IMG/VR virus record: IMGVR_UViG_3300034196_000147
Span: 1 to 47,193 of that record
Reading direction: 5' to 3' (one strand)
Origin: a virus
DNA length: 47,193 bases
Part shown: positions 20,633 through 28,076 of the stretch, in pieces
Layout: every line of letters starts with the position of its first letter
How positions within the stretch are numbered: the stretch's first letter is position 1
Translations under genes and position numbers: made by a program
Notes under the pieces: generated by a model
What the model saw: only the letters and a program-made list of their open reading frames with translations
Told to the model about the DNA's origin: nothing
Database searches by the model: none

Positions 20633-22291
20633 ATGCCATCACAACTACCCAACACGCTCTACTACGGTGACAACCTCGATATTCTGCGCCAGTACATCGC
20701 CGACGCCTCGGTCGACCTGGTCTACCTCGACCCTCCCTTCAACTCCAATCGTAACTACAACGTGCTCTTTAAGGATGAGAAGGGCGTCGATAGCGAGGCC
20801 CAGATCACCGCGTTCGAGGATACCTGGCACTGGAACCAGGCGGCTGAGGTGACCTATCGCGATCTGGCGATCGGGAGCCCCATCGGCGAGCTGATGGGCG
20901 CCATCCTCACGCTCACCGGGCGCGGCCAGATGGGCGCCTACCTGGTGATGATGGCGGCGCGGCTGGTCGAGTTGCACCGCGTGCTGAAGCCGACGGGCAG
21001 CCTGTACCTGCACTGCGACCCCACCGCCAGCCACTACCTGAAAATCATCCTCGACGGCATTTTCAACCCTCGTTTCTTTCGGAATGAGGTGATATGGCAG
21101 CGTACATCTGCCCATAATGACCCATCACGCTACGGGCGTATTCACGATGTACTGCTGTTCTATACCAAGAGTGACACCTTTACGTGGAACCCGCAGTACA
21201 CCACTCCTGATGAGAAGTTTTTCAGCGCACACGATTTCGAGAAAGACGACCAAGGGAAGCTCTATCGAAAACGTGATCTGACCGCCCCCTCACATGCAGG
21301 TGGCAGCTCCGGTCAATACGATTGGAAGGGCAAACGCCCACCGACAGGGCGTATGTGGAGCTATGTTCAGGACAAAATGGAGCAGCTCGAAGCTGACGGC
21401 AGAATTGTGTACACCAAGACGGGGATGCCCCGATTAAAGATATACCTCGAAGACTTAAAGGGGACGCCCCTGCAGGATGTATGGGCTGACCCCGATCTCT
21501 GGCTCAACTCAGCCGCTAAAGAGCGCCTGGGCTACCCCACACAGAAGCCGCTGGCCCTCCTAGAGCACATCATTAATACGAGCTCGAACCCCGGCGATGT
21601 GGTCCTTGACCCCTTCTGCGGCTGCGGGACGGCGGTGGCCGCCGCCCAGAAGCTCGGCCGGCGCTGGGTGGGTATCGATATCACGCACCTCGCCATTGCG
21701 CTTCAGAAATATCGCATGGAGCAGATGTATCCCGGCATGACCGTCCAGGTCATCGGCGACCCCAAGGATATCGGCGCCGCGCACCAACTCGCCAACGACG
21801 GCCGTTACCAGTTCCAGTGGTGGGCCTTGTCGTTAGTGCGGGCGCGACCCGTCGGCGGCGATGCGGGCAGCAAGGTGGGCAAGAAGGGCAGCGACAAGGG
21901 GATCGACGGGGTGATCAACTTCGTGGATGACGCCGGCGGCAAGCCGAAGCGCACGTTAGTACAGGTGAAGTCGGGCAAGGTGAAGTCGGGCGACATCCGC
22001 GACCTGGTCGGCACGGTGCAGCGCGAGGGCGCGCAGCTCGGCGTCTTCATCACCCTGGAGGAGCCCAGCCGCGATATGCGAACAGAGGCGACCAGCGCAG
22101 GCTTCTACGAATCGCCGGGCTGGGGGAAGCGCTACCCGAAGGTCCAGATCCTCACCATCGCCGAGCTGCTGCGCGGGGTCGATGTGCAGATGCCGCCGCC
22201 CTTCGGGACGTTCAAGGCGGCCCAGCGGGTGAAGGGCGATCCCGAAGCCGAGCAGCGGGAGCTTGATCTCACTGAAGCCTCCGCTGCGTGA
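20633..22291 (+). CDS. Adenine DNA methyltransferase fused to Mrr-type endonuclease
   Basis: 552 residues. Motif IV DPPF at 33-36 comes before the SAM-binding motif I DPFCGCGT at 326-333, the beta-class order, with the target-recognition region between (about 140-290). GYPTQKPLALLEHI (300-313) is typical of these enzymes. The C-terminal domain has DKGIDGVINF (421-430) and QVKSG (444-448), the PD-(D/E)xK pattern of Mrr-like nucleases, then GVFIT. It would add N6-methyladenine and might cut DNA of different methylation state, so it could protect phage DNA from host restriction or attack competitors. DNA encoding the middle (about 21060-21530) is visibly more AT-rich than both ends, suggesting an exchanged recognition domain. 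Confidence 0.85.
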   Translation: MPSQLPNTLYYGDNLDILRQYIADASVDLVYLDPPFNSNRNYNVLFKDEKGVDSEAQITAFEDTWHWNQAAEVTYRDLAIGSPIGELMGAILTLTGRGQMGAYLVMMAARLVELHRVLKPTGSLYLHCDPTASHYLKIILDGIFNPRFFRNEVIWQRTSAHNDPSRYGRIHDVLLFYTKSDTFTWNPQYTTPDEKFFSAHDFEKDDQGKLYRKRDLTAPSHAGGSSGQYDWKGKRPPTGRMWSYVQDKMEQLEADGRIVYTKTGMPRLKIYLEDLKGTPLQDVWADPDLWLNSAAKERLGYPTQKPLALLEHIINTSSNPGDVVLDPFCGCGTAVAAAQKLGRRWVGIDITHLAIALQKYRMEQMYPGMTVQVIGDPKDIGAAHQLANDGRYQFQWWALSLVRARPVGGDAGSKVGKKGSDKGIDGVINFVDDAGGKPKRTLVQVKSGKVKSGDIRDLVGTVQREGAQLGVFITLEEPSRDMRTEATSAGFYESPGWGKRYPKVQILTIAELLRGVDVQMPPPFGTFKAAQRVKGDPEAEQRELDLTEASAA

Positions 22292-22305
22292 CCCCTTGAC
22301 CCCCG

Positions 22306-22362
22306 TGCTACCATAGCCCTGTGTTCGCCCTTCACGGCCCCCGCGATTGTCGCGGGGGCCGT
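22306..22362 (+). promoter_or_regulatory. Promoter-like box and leader hairpin upstream of second recombinase
   Basis: TGC-TACCAT at 22306-22314 resembles the extended -10 boxes found elsewhere in this genome. A 12-bp perfect hairpin follows (22334-22345 with 22351-22362, 5-nt loop). No T-tract follows. It could be a terminator for the methyltransferase gene or a structured leader for the recombinase. Confidence 0.45.
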
Positions 22363-22386
22363 GGCGATCTTCCCCGGAGCCCCGCC

Positions 22387-23424
22387 ATGCCCACGCTGCG
22401 CGACGCCCTCGCGCGCCGAATTGCCCAGCGCCCCGAGCTGCTCGACGGAACCCCCGCCGAGCGCGCCCTAATACGGCCGGAGACGCCTGCCGATCGGGTC
22501 GAGACATGCGAGAATGGACATTCTGGGCAGTCTCGCGGCGCCGGCCCGGCGGCGGTCTACCTGGCCCGCCTGGCGCCGGGATCTCGGCCGACGATGCGCG
22601 CCGCCCTGACGACCTGCGCGCGCCTCCTCGGCCACGCCGATCCCCACACCTGCCCCTGGCACCAACTGACCTACGTCCACACCGCGGCCCTGCGCGCCCA
22701 GCTGGCCAGCAGCCTGGCGCCGGCGACGGCCAATAAGATCCTGGCCGCCCTGCGCGGCGTGCTGCTCGAGTCGCGCCGCCTCGGCCTGATGGGCGCCGAT
22801 GCCTGCGCGGCCGCGCGCGACGTAGCCCCGGTGCGTGGCCGGCGCCTGCCCGCCGGCCGGGCCCTGGCCGCCCAGGAGCTCGCCGCCGTGCTGCGCACCT
22901 GCGCGGCCGACGGCGGGCCGCGCGGCCGGCGCGACGCCGCGCTGATCGCGGTCGGCTACGGGGCCGGGCTGCGTCGGGCCGAGCTCGTCGCCCTGGCCCT
23001 GGCCGACTATGACCGGGGCGAGCGGACGCTGCGCGTGCGGCGCGGCAAGGGCAATGCCGAGCGGGTGGCCTACCTGGGCGCCGACTGGGCGCGCCTGCTC
23101 GATGTATGGTTGGCCGTGCGCGGCCGGCGGGCCGGGCCGCTCTTCCTGGCAACCACGCGCACCGGGCGGATCCTGGCCCGCGGCCTGGCCGCCTCGACGG
23201 TGCGCGAGATCTGCCTGGCCCGCGGCGACGCGGCCGGCGTGGCCCGCTTCAGCCCCCACGATCTGCGCCGCACCATGATCGGCGACCTGCTCGACGATGG
23301 GGAGGACCTGGCCACGGTGCAGGCCACCGTCGGCCACGCCAACATTGCCACCACTGCCCGCTACGACCGGCGCGGCGAGCGGGCGAAGCGGCGCGCTGCC
23401 GAGCGCCTGCGCCTGGCCGAGTAG
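22387..23424 (+). CDS. Second tyrosine recombinase (XerD-like)
   Basis: 345 residues from ATG 22387, with GGAG upstream. The N-terminal core-binding domain spans about 55-145 (MRAALTTCARLLGHADPHTC, LAPATANKILAALRGVLLESRRLGL). The catalytic set is R197 (GLRRAELVAL), K221 (RGKGNAERVAYL), H291-x-x-R294 (SPHDLRRTMI), H317 (VGHANIATTARYDRRG) and Y326. It is quite different from the integrase at 15329. The C-terminus has the GHxxxxTTxxYdrrG pattern of site-specific recombinases on mobile elements. Possible roles are resolving genome multimers, fitting the partition genes, or an alternative integration route. Confidence 0.85.
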   Translation: MPTLRDALARRIAQRPELLDGTPAERALIRPETPADRVETCENGHSGQSRGAGPAAVYLARLAPGSRPTMRAALTTCARLLGHADPHTCPWHQLTYVHTAALRAQLASSLAPATANKILAALRGVLLESRRLGLMGADACAAARDVAPVRGRRLPAGRALAAQELAAVLRTCAADGGPRGRRDAALIAVGYGAGLRRAELVALALADYDRGERTLRVRRGKGNAERVAYLGADWARLLDVWLAVRGRRAGPLFLATTRTGRILARGLAASTVREICLARGDAAGVARFSPHDLRRTMIGDLLDDGEDLATVQATVGHANIATTARYDRRGERAKRRAAERLRLAE

Positions 23425-23426
23425 CG

Positions 23427-23446
23427 GAGGTGTGCGCGCACACCTC
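23427..23446. repeat. Dispersed palindrome, copy 4 of 7, extended to 20 bp
   Basis: Here the 14-mer (23430-23443) is extended to the perfect palindrome GAGGTGTGCGCGCACACCTC. It starts just after the recombinase stop and ends one base before the -35 box of a good promoter (23447). Confidence 0.9.
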
Positions 23447-23476
23447 TTGACCGACGCCGCACGGCCGTGCTATATT
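23447..23476 (+). promoter_or_regulatory. Sigma70-type promoter abutting the palindrome
   Basis: TTGACC (23447-23452), 18 bp, TATATT (23471-23476), with TGC directly before the -10. The 20-bp palindrome lies immediately upstream of the -35, a position from which a bound protein could either activate or repress. It would drive the small frame at 23507. Confidence 0.7.
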
Positions 23477-23506
23477 TGTGGCGGCTGGGGACGCCGAGGG
23501 TCAGCG

Positions 23507-23602
23507 ATGGCCCACGCGGAAGAGAAGCCCGGCCACCAATACCCATTAGGGGCGGGCAGCTCGTACGGGAGCAAACGGAAGGGTGCCCAGTTGGGCTGCT
23601 GA
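23507..23602 (+). CDS. Putative 31-residue micro-protein
   Basis: ATG at 23507 has GAGGG six bases upstream and lies about 25 nt after the expected transcription start of the preceding promoter. The peptide begins MAHAEEKPGHQYPLG and ends SKRKGAQLGC; it is hydrophilic, basic at the end, with a C-terminal cysteine. It is the only translatable frame with its own promoter and ribosome site in the 515-bp gap between the second recombinase and the endolysin. It could be a small regulator, an anti-host peptide, or a leader. Confidence 0.45.
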   Translation: MAHAEEKPGHQYPLGAGSSYGSKRKGAQLGC

Positions 23603-23686
23603 GAACGCCGGCCCGCCCCGCGCACTGCACCGACCGCACGTTGCCAGGGTGACATGATCGGCGCCAGGCGCCTTGACCTGTAGCAA

Positions 23687-23705
23687 TCTGGATCACGTGA
23701 CCAGA
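23687..23705. repeat. Palindrome TCTGGATCACGTGACCAGA
   Basis: 19-bp palindrome with one central imbalance, in the non-coding space downstream of the second recombinase. An imperfect inverted repeat follows nearby (GACATAGGC then GCCTACGTC, about 23715-23740). Either could be the site used by the second recombinase or an operator for the lysis promoter. Confidence 0.45.
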
Positions 23706-23752
23706 CCCCTCGACGACATAGGCGCCCAGTTGCCTACGTCATAGCCCGGGCC

Positions 23753-23777
23753 AGCCCCCGCCGCAACGCGGGGGCTT
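23753..23777 (+). terminator. Intrinsic terminator before the lysis promoter
   Basis: AGCCCCCG (23753-23760) pairs with CGGGGGCT (23769-23776) and is followed by TT. It would end transcription coming from the recombinase and micro-protein region and insulate the lysis promoter. Confidence 0.65.
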
Positions 23778-23833
23778 TGCTATGCCCGGTCGTTGACAGT
23801 TTGCTCAGGTTCTTCCCCTCGTTCGCACCCCTG

Positions 23834-23914
23834 TGCTATACTCAGATCGGGAACTGGGGCACGCGGGAAGCGTAGAACCTCCAGTTCCCATTTGGTTTTT
23901 GCACCGCGTGCCCC
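23834..23914 (+). promoter_or_regulatory. Late (lysis) promoter with immediate terminator, pR'-tR'-like
   Basis: Extended -10 TGC-TATACT (23834-23842) with no matching -35. The expected start near 23849 is the first base of GGGAACTGG (23849-23857), which pairs with CCAGTTCCC (23881-23889), followed by ATTTGGTTTTT: an intrinsic terminator about 50 nt into the transcript. A second stem, GGGGCACGCGG (23856-23866) with CCGCGTGCCCC (23904-23914), is interleaved with the first in A-B-A-B order, so it could form a pseudoknot or an exclusive alternative fold. The lysin ATG is at 23940. This matches the lambda late promoter layout, where an antiterminator is needed. Confidence 0.65.
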
Positions 23915-23939
23915 AGGCCCTCACCACCCTGGAGGCGCC

Positions 23940-24656
23940 ATGGCCACGGCCGACTATACCTTCCTCTCCCCCGCCCGGATCTCTCTTGAGCAGTTCACCC
24001 GCGTCCTCACTCGCATGCGCTCGCCGGCCCGCGCCGTGGCCGCGGCGTGCTATGCGCTCCTCACGCGCCGCGGCTTTGACCCCGGCCTGACCCTCGGCTT
24101 TTACCTCCACGAGAGCAGATGCGGCACGCGCGGGAGCGCGGTCTACACGCTCAACTGGGGGAATATTCGCATCCCCACGCGCCGCGCCGCGCCGTGGGGA
24201 CGGGCGCTGAACCCAAAGGCCAAGGGCAGCCTGGCCAAGTACGCCAGTTGGACCGACGGCCTGGAGGCCTGGTGCGACCTGATGAGCGAGGTCTACGTCC
24301 CCAGCGGCCGCGCGTCGCTGGCCACGGCGATCCCGAGCTACGCCCCGGCCGGGCCGCCCGACTTCAACCAGCCCCAGATCTACATCGCCCAGGTGCGCAC
24401 GGCCCTGGAGAGCTGGATCGCCGAGGATCAGGTAATGGCCGGCACGCGCATGCTGGTGATCGGCGACGGCACGCGGGTGCGGAATGATCACAGCCTCGAC
24501 GGGCGGATCCTGCTGAAGCTGTCGGCGGGCTCGGCGGTGGTGGTCGACCAGGTCGTCGACGGCACGGGCCTCGACGCAGCCCCGATGCAGTGGGCGCGCA
24601 TCGTCAGCCCGATCGAGGGCTACGTCGCTCTCTACCTGCTGCGGGCGGTGGCGTAG
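23940..24656 (+). CDS. Endolysin: lysozyme-like domain plus SH3-type binding domain
   Basis: 238 residues from ATG 23940 with GGAGG upstream. The N-terminal ~165 residues look like a glucosaminidase or lysozyme-superfamily domain: LTLGFYLHESRCGT holds a probable catalytic Glu in LHES, then YTLNWGNIRIP (the NxxGNI motif of glucosaminidase-type enzymes), SWTDGLEAWCDLMSEVYVP, and ATAIPSYAPAGPPDFNQPQIYIAQVRTALESW. The C-terminal ~70 residues form a bacterial SH3-like domain (GTRMLVIGDGTRVRNDHSLDGRILLKLSAGS, then WARIVSPIEGYVALYLL), a usual cell-wall anchor. It lacks a signal peptide, so a holin should release it. First gene of the late operon. Confidence 0.8.
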   Translation: MATADYTFLSPARISLEQFTRVLTRMRSPARAVAAACYALLTRRGFDPGLTLGFYLHESRCGTRGSAVYTLNWGNIRIPTRRAAPWGRALNPKAKGSLAKYASWTDGLEAWCDLMSEVYVPSGRASLATAIPSYAPAGPPDFNQPQIYIAQVRTALESWIAEDQVMAGTRMLVIGDGTRVRNDHSLDGRILLKLSAGSAVVVDQVVDGTGLDAAPMQWARIVSPIEGYVALYLLRAVA

Positions 24657-24766
24657 TGGGCGCCGTCGGCTGGCTCTGCCTGGCGGGGCTGGGGCTGCTC
24701 GGCCCAGGGCTGGCCATCGCCTGGCTGCTCGGCCGGCTGCGCGGGCCACGTCGGGAGGGCGAGTAG
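24656..24766 (+). CDS. Tiny membrane protein, holin candidate
   Basis: 36 residues. GTG overlaps the lysin stop by one base (TAGTG) and the stop is followed directly by the next ATG. One hydrophobic segment (AVGWLCLAGLGLLGPGLAIAWLLG) and a basic C-terminus (RLRGPRREGE), the pattern of a minimal single-span holin or antiholin. Position right after the lysin supports this. Confidence 0.55.
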   Translation: MGAVGWLCLAGLGLLGPGLAIAWLLGRLRGPRREGE

Positions 24767-25096
24767 ATGAGCGAGCCATTGCGCACCGACTACTACGGTT
24801 TGGCCGTCGCCGCCGCGCTCGACGGCGATAACATCGCGCTCCAGGTGGCCCGCGACGCCGCCGCGCTGCGCCTGGCCGCCAACCCCGCCGCCCCGCCGCT
24901 GGCCCGCGTCCTGGCCAACGTGGCGGCGGCCACGCTTCAGCCCGCCGAGGCCGAGCTGATGATCGCCAGCGACCCCTCCCTGACGCAGGCCGTCGTCGCG
25001 CTGGAGTCGGCCCAGATCGGCGAGCTGAGCATCGGCCAGATCGCGGGCCGCGACATCATCACGATCAACGTGTACGCCGGGACGGCCACGCTATGA
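24767..25096 (+). CDS. Small hypothetical protein with GRDI motif
   Basis: 109 residues. Helical, alanine-rich first two thirds (YYGLAVAAALDGDNIALQVARDAAALRLAANPAAPPLARVLANVAAATLQPAEAELM), then a strand-rich end (IGELSIGQIAGRDIITINVYAG). I associate the IxQIAGRDIITINVY pattern with short tags in multi-domain effector proteins of Chloroflexota and Cyanobacteria. Overlaps the next gene by 4 bp. A role in lysis control is possible from position. Confidence 0.55.
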   Translation: MSEPLRTDYYGLAVAAALDGDNIALQVARDAAALRLAANPAAPPLARVLANVAAATLQPAEAELMIASDPSLTQAVVALESAQIGELSIGQIAGRDIITINVYAGTATL

Positions 25097-25527
25097 CCAA
25101 CGGGCAGCAGCCGGCCGCCGCCTGGGATCTGGCCCTCGAAGGCATCACGAAGCTTGCGACGCAGCTTGAGGCGTTGCAGGCGACGACGACCGAGATGCAG
25201 GCGCAAATCTCCTACATCCGCCAGAGCGCCGCCCCGATCTCGATGATGCGCGCCCAGGAGAACGACATCAGCGACCTGTCCAAGGCGCTGGCCGCGCTCG
25301 ACACGCGGGTCGTCTCCGTCGAGCAGGGCGCGACAGCGGCGATCTTAGAGCGCCTGGCCAGCGACGCCGAGCTGCGCGGCGCCTACGAGGCGGCCGACCA
25401 GGAGGATCGGCACGAGCGGCGCAAGGCCAACGACCGGCGCGATCTGCTACTCTTCCTCGGCTTCCTGGCCGTGGTGGTGGCGATCTTGTTTCTCGCCTAT
25501 GTGATCTGGGGGGCGGTGCGCCGATGA
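25093..25527 (+). CDS. Coiled-coil protein with C-terminal membrane anchor (XhlA-like)
   Basis: 144 residues. A long helical, coiled-coil-like part (EGITKLATQLEALQATTTEMQAQISYI; DISDLSKALAALDTRVVSVEQGATAAILERLASDAELRGAYEAADQEDRHERRKANDRRD) leads to one membrane segment (LLLFLGFLAVVVAILFLAYVIWG). XhlA-type accessory holins share this design. It lies in the lysis cluster and overlaps the genes on both sides by 4 bp. A spanin-like tether is the alternative. Confidence 0.6.
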   Translation: MTNGQQPAAAWDLALEGITKLATQLEALQATTTEMQAQISYIRQSAAPISMMRAQENDISDLSKALAALDTRVVSVEQGATAAILERLASDAELRGAYEAADQEDRHERRKANDRRDLLLFLGFLAVVVAILFLAYVIWGAVRR

Positions 25528-25913
25528 TCAACGCGCTGACCGACTACGACGCGACCATTGCCGCGCTCATCGCCCACGACGAGGCGCTCGACCCGACGCG
25601 GGCCGCCCTGTTGCGCGAGATGTTCACGGCGCAGCGGCTGTTTTTTCACAACCTCGGCCAGGCCATGAGCGACAACAGCGCGGCGGTGACGAGCCTCGCC
25701 GAGCGGGTGCAGGGCCACATCAGCGGCCAGCTGCTCGACGTGATGGCCGCCCAGCAGGAGAGCTCGCGTCAGCACGCGATCATCTTGAAGCGCCTGGGCG
25801 CCCAGGACGCCATGCTCCAGGCGACGCACGAGCGCATGATCGAGATCGCCCGCCTGCTGCGCTCGCGCGAGGCGGTCGACCCGCGCGAGCGCGAGGCCGA
25901 TCGCTACGAGTGA
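25524..25913 (+). CDS. Helical hypothetical protein in lysis cluster
   Basis: 129 residues, all-helical by pattern (ATIAALIAHDEALDPTRAALLREMF; VTSLAERVQGHISGQLLDVMAAQQESSRQHAIILKRLG; MLQATHERMIEIARLLRSREAVD). Overlaps the membrane-anchored coiled-coil gene by 4 bp and may bind it. No family recognised. Confidence 0.6.
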   Translation: MINALTDYDATIAALIAHDEALDPTRAALLREMFTAQRLFFHNLGQAMSDNSAAVTSLAERVQGHISGQLLDVMAAQQESSRQHAIILKRLGAQDAMLQATHERMIEIARLLRSREAVDPREREADRYE

Positions 25914-25925
25914 GGGAGAGGGGCT

Positions 25926-26174
25926 ATGCGACGTTTCCTGATCAGACTGTTGGCACCGCAGATCAACGACCTCATCGATGAGGCGATCATGTACTGGATC
26001 GAGAGCGGCAAGCTCACCATGGTCATGGCCGCCCAGTCGGAGCACCTGCGCACGGCCCTGCGCCGCGCGCTCGATGACATCCTGATCGAGGAGCACGCGG
26101 CCACCATGTCCGCGGCCGTCGCGACGGGTGTCGACCCGCTCATCGAGAGCGATCTGCCCATCCAACCATCCTAA
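25926..26174 (+). CDS. Small helical hypothetical protein
   Basis: 82 residues, with GGGAGAGG before the ATG. N-terminal RRFLIRLLAPQINDLIDEAIMYWIESG, then helical acidic sequence ending in DPLIESDLPIQPS. It separates the lysis cluster from the packaging genes. No family recognised. Confidence 0.6.
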   Translation: MRRFLIRLLAPQINDLIDEAIMYWIESGKLTMVMAAQSEHLRTALRRALDDILIEEHAATMSAAVATGVDPLIESDLPIQPS

Positions 26175-26202
26175 CCCACACTCTAGCCTACGGTGAAGCC
26201 CA

Positions 26203-26682
26203 ATGACCGGACGCGCACGCACAGAACGCACACCCCAACGCATGCGCGAGCTCTTCCTCAAGGAGCTGGCGCGGCGCGGCAATGTCAGCGACGCCGCCCG
26301 CAAGGCCGGCGCGGGACGGCGCACCGTCTACCAGTGGCGCGAGGCCGAGGAAGGATTTGCCGCAGCCTGGGACGAGGCGCTCGAGGTGGCCATCGACCGC
26401 CTGGAGAGCGAGGCCTGGCGCCGCGCGGTCGAGGGCGTGAAGAAGCCGATCATCGGCCGGGTGGGCAAAGACGAGGACGGCATTCTTACCGATGACAAGG
26501 GGCGGCCCCTCTACCTCCAGGAGTACTCAGACTCGCTGATGAACACCCTGCTCAAAGCCCACCGGCCCGAGAAGTACCGCGAGCGCTCGGAGGTCAAGCA
26601 CACCGGCCTGACGATCGAGCAGGCCGCGGCCCTGAGCGACGACGAGCTCGACGCCAAGCTGAAGGAGCGCGGCCTGCTGTGA
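26203..26682 (+). CDS. terS: Terminase small subunit
   Basis: 159 residues. The N-terminal helix-turn-helix (MRELFLKELARRGNVSDAARKAGAGRRTVYQWREAEEGFAAAWDEALE) is the classic small-terminase pattern for binding the packaging site. The rest is helical (AIDRLESEAWRRAVEGVKKPI; YSDSLMNTLLKAHRPEKYRER, very common in small terminases). Followed directly by the large subunit, with overlapping stop and start codons. It would select phage DNA and load the motor. Confidence 0.88.
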   Translation: MTGRARTERTPQRMRELFLKELARRGNVSDAARKAGAGRRTVYQWREAEEGFAAAWDEALEVAIDRLESEAWRRAVEGVKKPIIGRVGKDEDGILTDDKGRPLYLQEYSDSLMNTLLKAHRPEKYRERSEVKHTGLTIEQAAALSDDELDAKLKERGLL

Positions 26683-28076
26683 TGACCGGCCTCACCACTA
26701 ACGACCTGGTCCTGCTGCGCGAGCGCCGCAAGCGCCGGGCGGGCTACGCCGCGGGCGTGGCCGAGTTTGTGGCGCGCACGAAGATCGAGGTGCCCCACGA
26801 TGTGGGCGCCTCGGTCGTGCCGTTCGCGCCCTGGCCGGCCCAGCTCGACGCCCTGCAGGCCATGCTGCGCGAGCGCCTGATCGTCTTCCTGAAGGCCCGC
26901 CAGCTGGGCATCTCCTGGATCACCTGCGCCTTCGCCCTGCACCAGGCGATCAGCCACGAAGGGCAGACCTGGCTCTTCTTCAGCCAGGGCCAGGACGAGG
27001 CCGACGAGCTGATCCGCCGGACCCAGTTCCTGCACGACCAGCACGAGGACCGCGCGCGCTTCCCGGTCCAGGTCAAAGACAACACCGAGGAGCTCGTCTG
27101 GTCCAACCGCTCGCGCATCCTCAGCCGGGCGGCCACCAAGCGGGCCGGGCGCAGCTTCACCGGCTCCGGCGTCGTGCTCGATGAGTTTGCCTTTATGCTC
27201 TACGGCCCGCAGGTGCTCGCCGCGGTCAAGCCCACGATCGACGCCGGCGGCAAGCTCTTCATCATCTCCTCGGCCGACGGCGCCGGCTCGGGCTACCATC
27301 GCATCTGGCAGACCGCCGAGGGCGGCGCCTCGGGATTCACGCCCTACTTCATCCCGTGGACGGCGCATCCCGGCCGCGACGCGGGCTGGCGCGACCGTAT
27401 CCTTGAGGAGAGCCCGGAGCTCACGCGGGCCGACGTGCTGCGCGAGTACCCGGCCACGCCACTGGAGGCTTTCACGTTTGCCACCGGCCTGATCTACGGC
27501 GACGTCTGGGCGGACCTGCCCGCCGGCGACAGCGTGCGCGAGGCGGCCGAGTATGTGGCCGGGCTGCCCCTGATCTGGGCCGTTGACGATGGCTATGTGG
27601 GCAGCATCGACCCGACGACGCGCACCTACACGGCCAGCAGCCACCCGCGGGTCTTCCTGCTGATTCAGGAGCACCCCGACGGGCAGATCTGCGTGGTCGC
27701 CGAGCACTACGCCGTCGGCGTGCTCGAAGGCACGCACATCGCCACGGTGCTGGCCCTGCCCTACCCCGCCCCCGATCACGCCGTCGTCGATAAGTCGGCC
27801 GCCGCCCTGAAGGGCCACCTGCACGCCGCCGGCGTGGGCACGATCTCGCGCGCCCCCGGCGTCGAGGAGAGCATCAAGGTGCTGCGCGGCATGCTGGCCA
27901 AGGACACGGGCGGCCGGCGGCGCATCCTCATACACCCGCGCTGCCATCACCTGCGCGCCGAGCTGAGCCTGTACCGGCGCGACGCCACCGGCGGGGTGGT
28001 GAAGGCCTTCGACCACGGGCCGGACGCCCTGCGCTACTACGCCTGGACCAAGCGACACGAGGCCGCCAATGACTGA
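26682..28076 (+). CDS. terL: Terminase large subunit
   Basis: 464 residues from ATG 26682 (GTG 26679 is also in frame). ATPase domain: LKARQLGISW (about 70-79) is the large-terminase Walker A variant, VVLDEFAFM (about 164-172) is Walker B, and ISSADGAGSG (about 195-204) the coupling motif. Nuclease domain in the C-terminal half: VDDGYVGSIDP, DHAVVDKSAAAL and DHGPDALRYY supply the metal-binding Asp residues of the RNase H-like fold. It pumps DNA into the head and cuts it. The stop overlaps the portal gene by 8 bp. Confidence 0.92.
   Translation: MTGLTTNDLVLLRERRKRRAGYAAGVAEFVARTKIEVPHDVGASVVPFAPWPAQLDALQAMLRERLIVFLKARQLGISWITCAFALHQAISHEGQTWLFFSQGQDEADELIRRTQFLHDQHEDRARFPVQVKDNTEELVWSNRSRILSRAATKRAGRSFTGSGVVLDEFAFMLYGPQVLAAVKPTIDAGGKLFIISSADGAGSGYHRIWQTAEGGASGFTPYFIPWTAHPGRDAGWRDRILEESPELTRADVLREYPATPLEAFTFATGLIYGDVWADLPAGDSVREAAEYVAGLPLIWAVDDGYVGSIDPTTRTYTASSHPRVFLLIQEHPDGQICVVAEHYAVGVLEGTHIATVLALPYPAPDHAVVDKSAAALKGHLHAAGVGTISRAPGVEESIKVLRGMLAKDTGGRRRILIHPRCHHLRAELSLYRRDATGGVVKAFDHGPDALRYYAWTKRHEAAND

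Noticed and set aside
23793-23842. TTGACA at 23793 as the -35 of the lysis promoter
   Set aside because: The spacing to TATACT at 23837 is 38 bp, far too long. The extended -10 (TGC before TATACT) is enough for a promoter without a -35.
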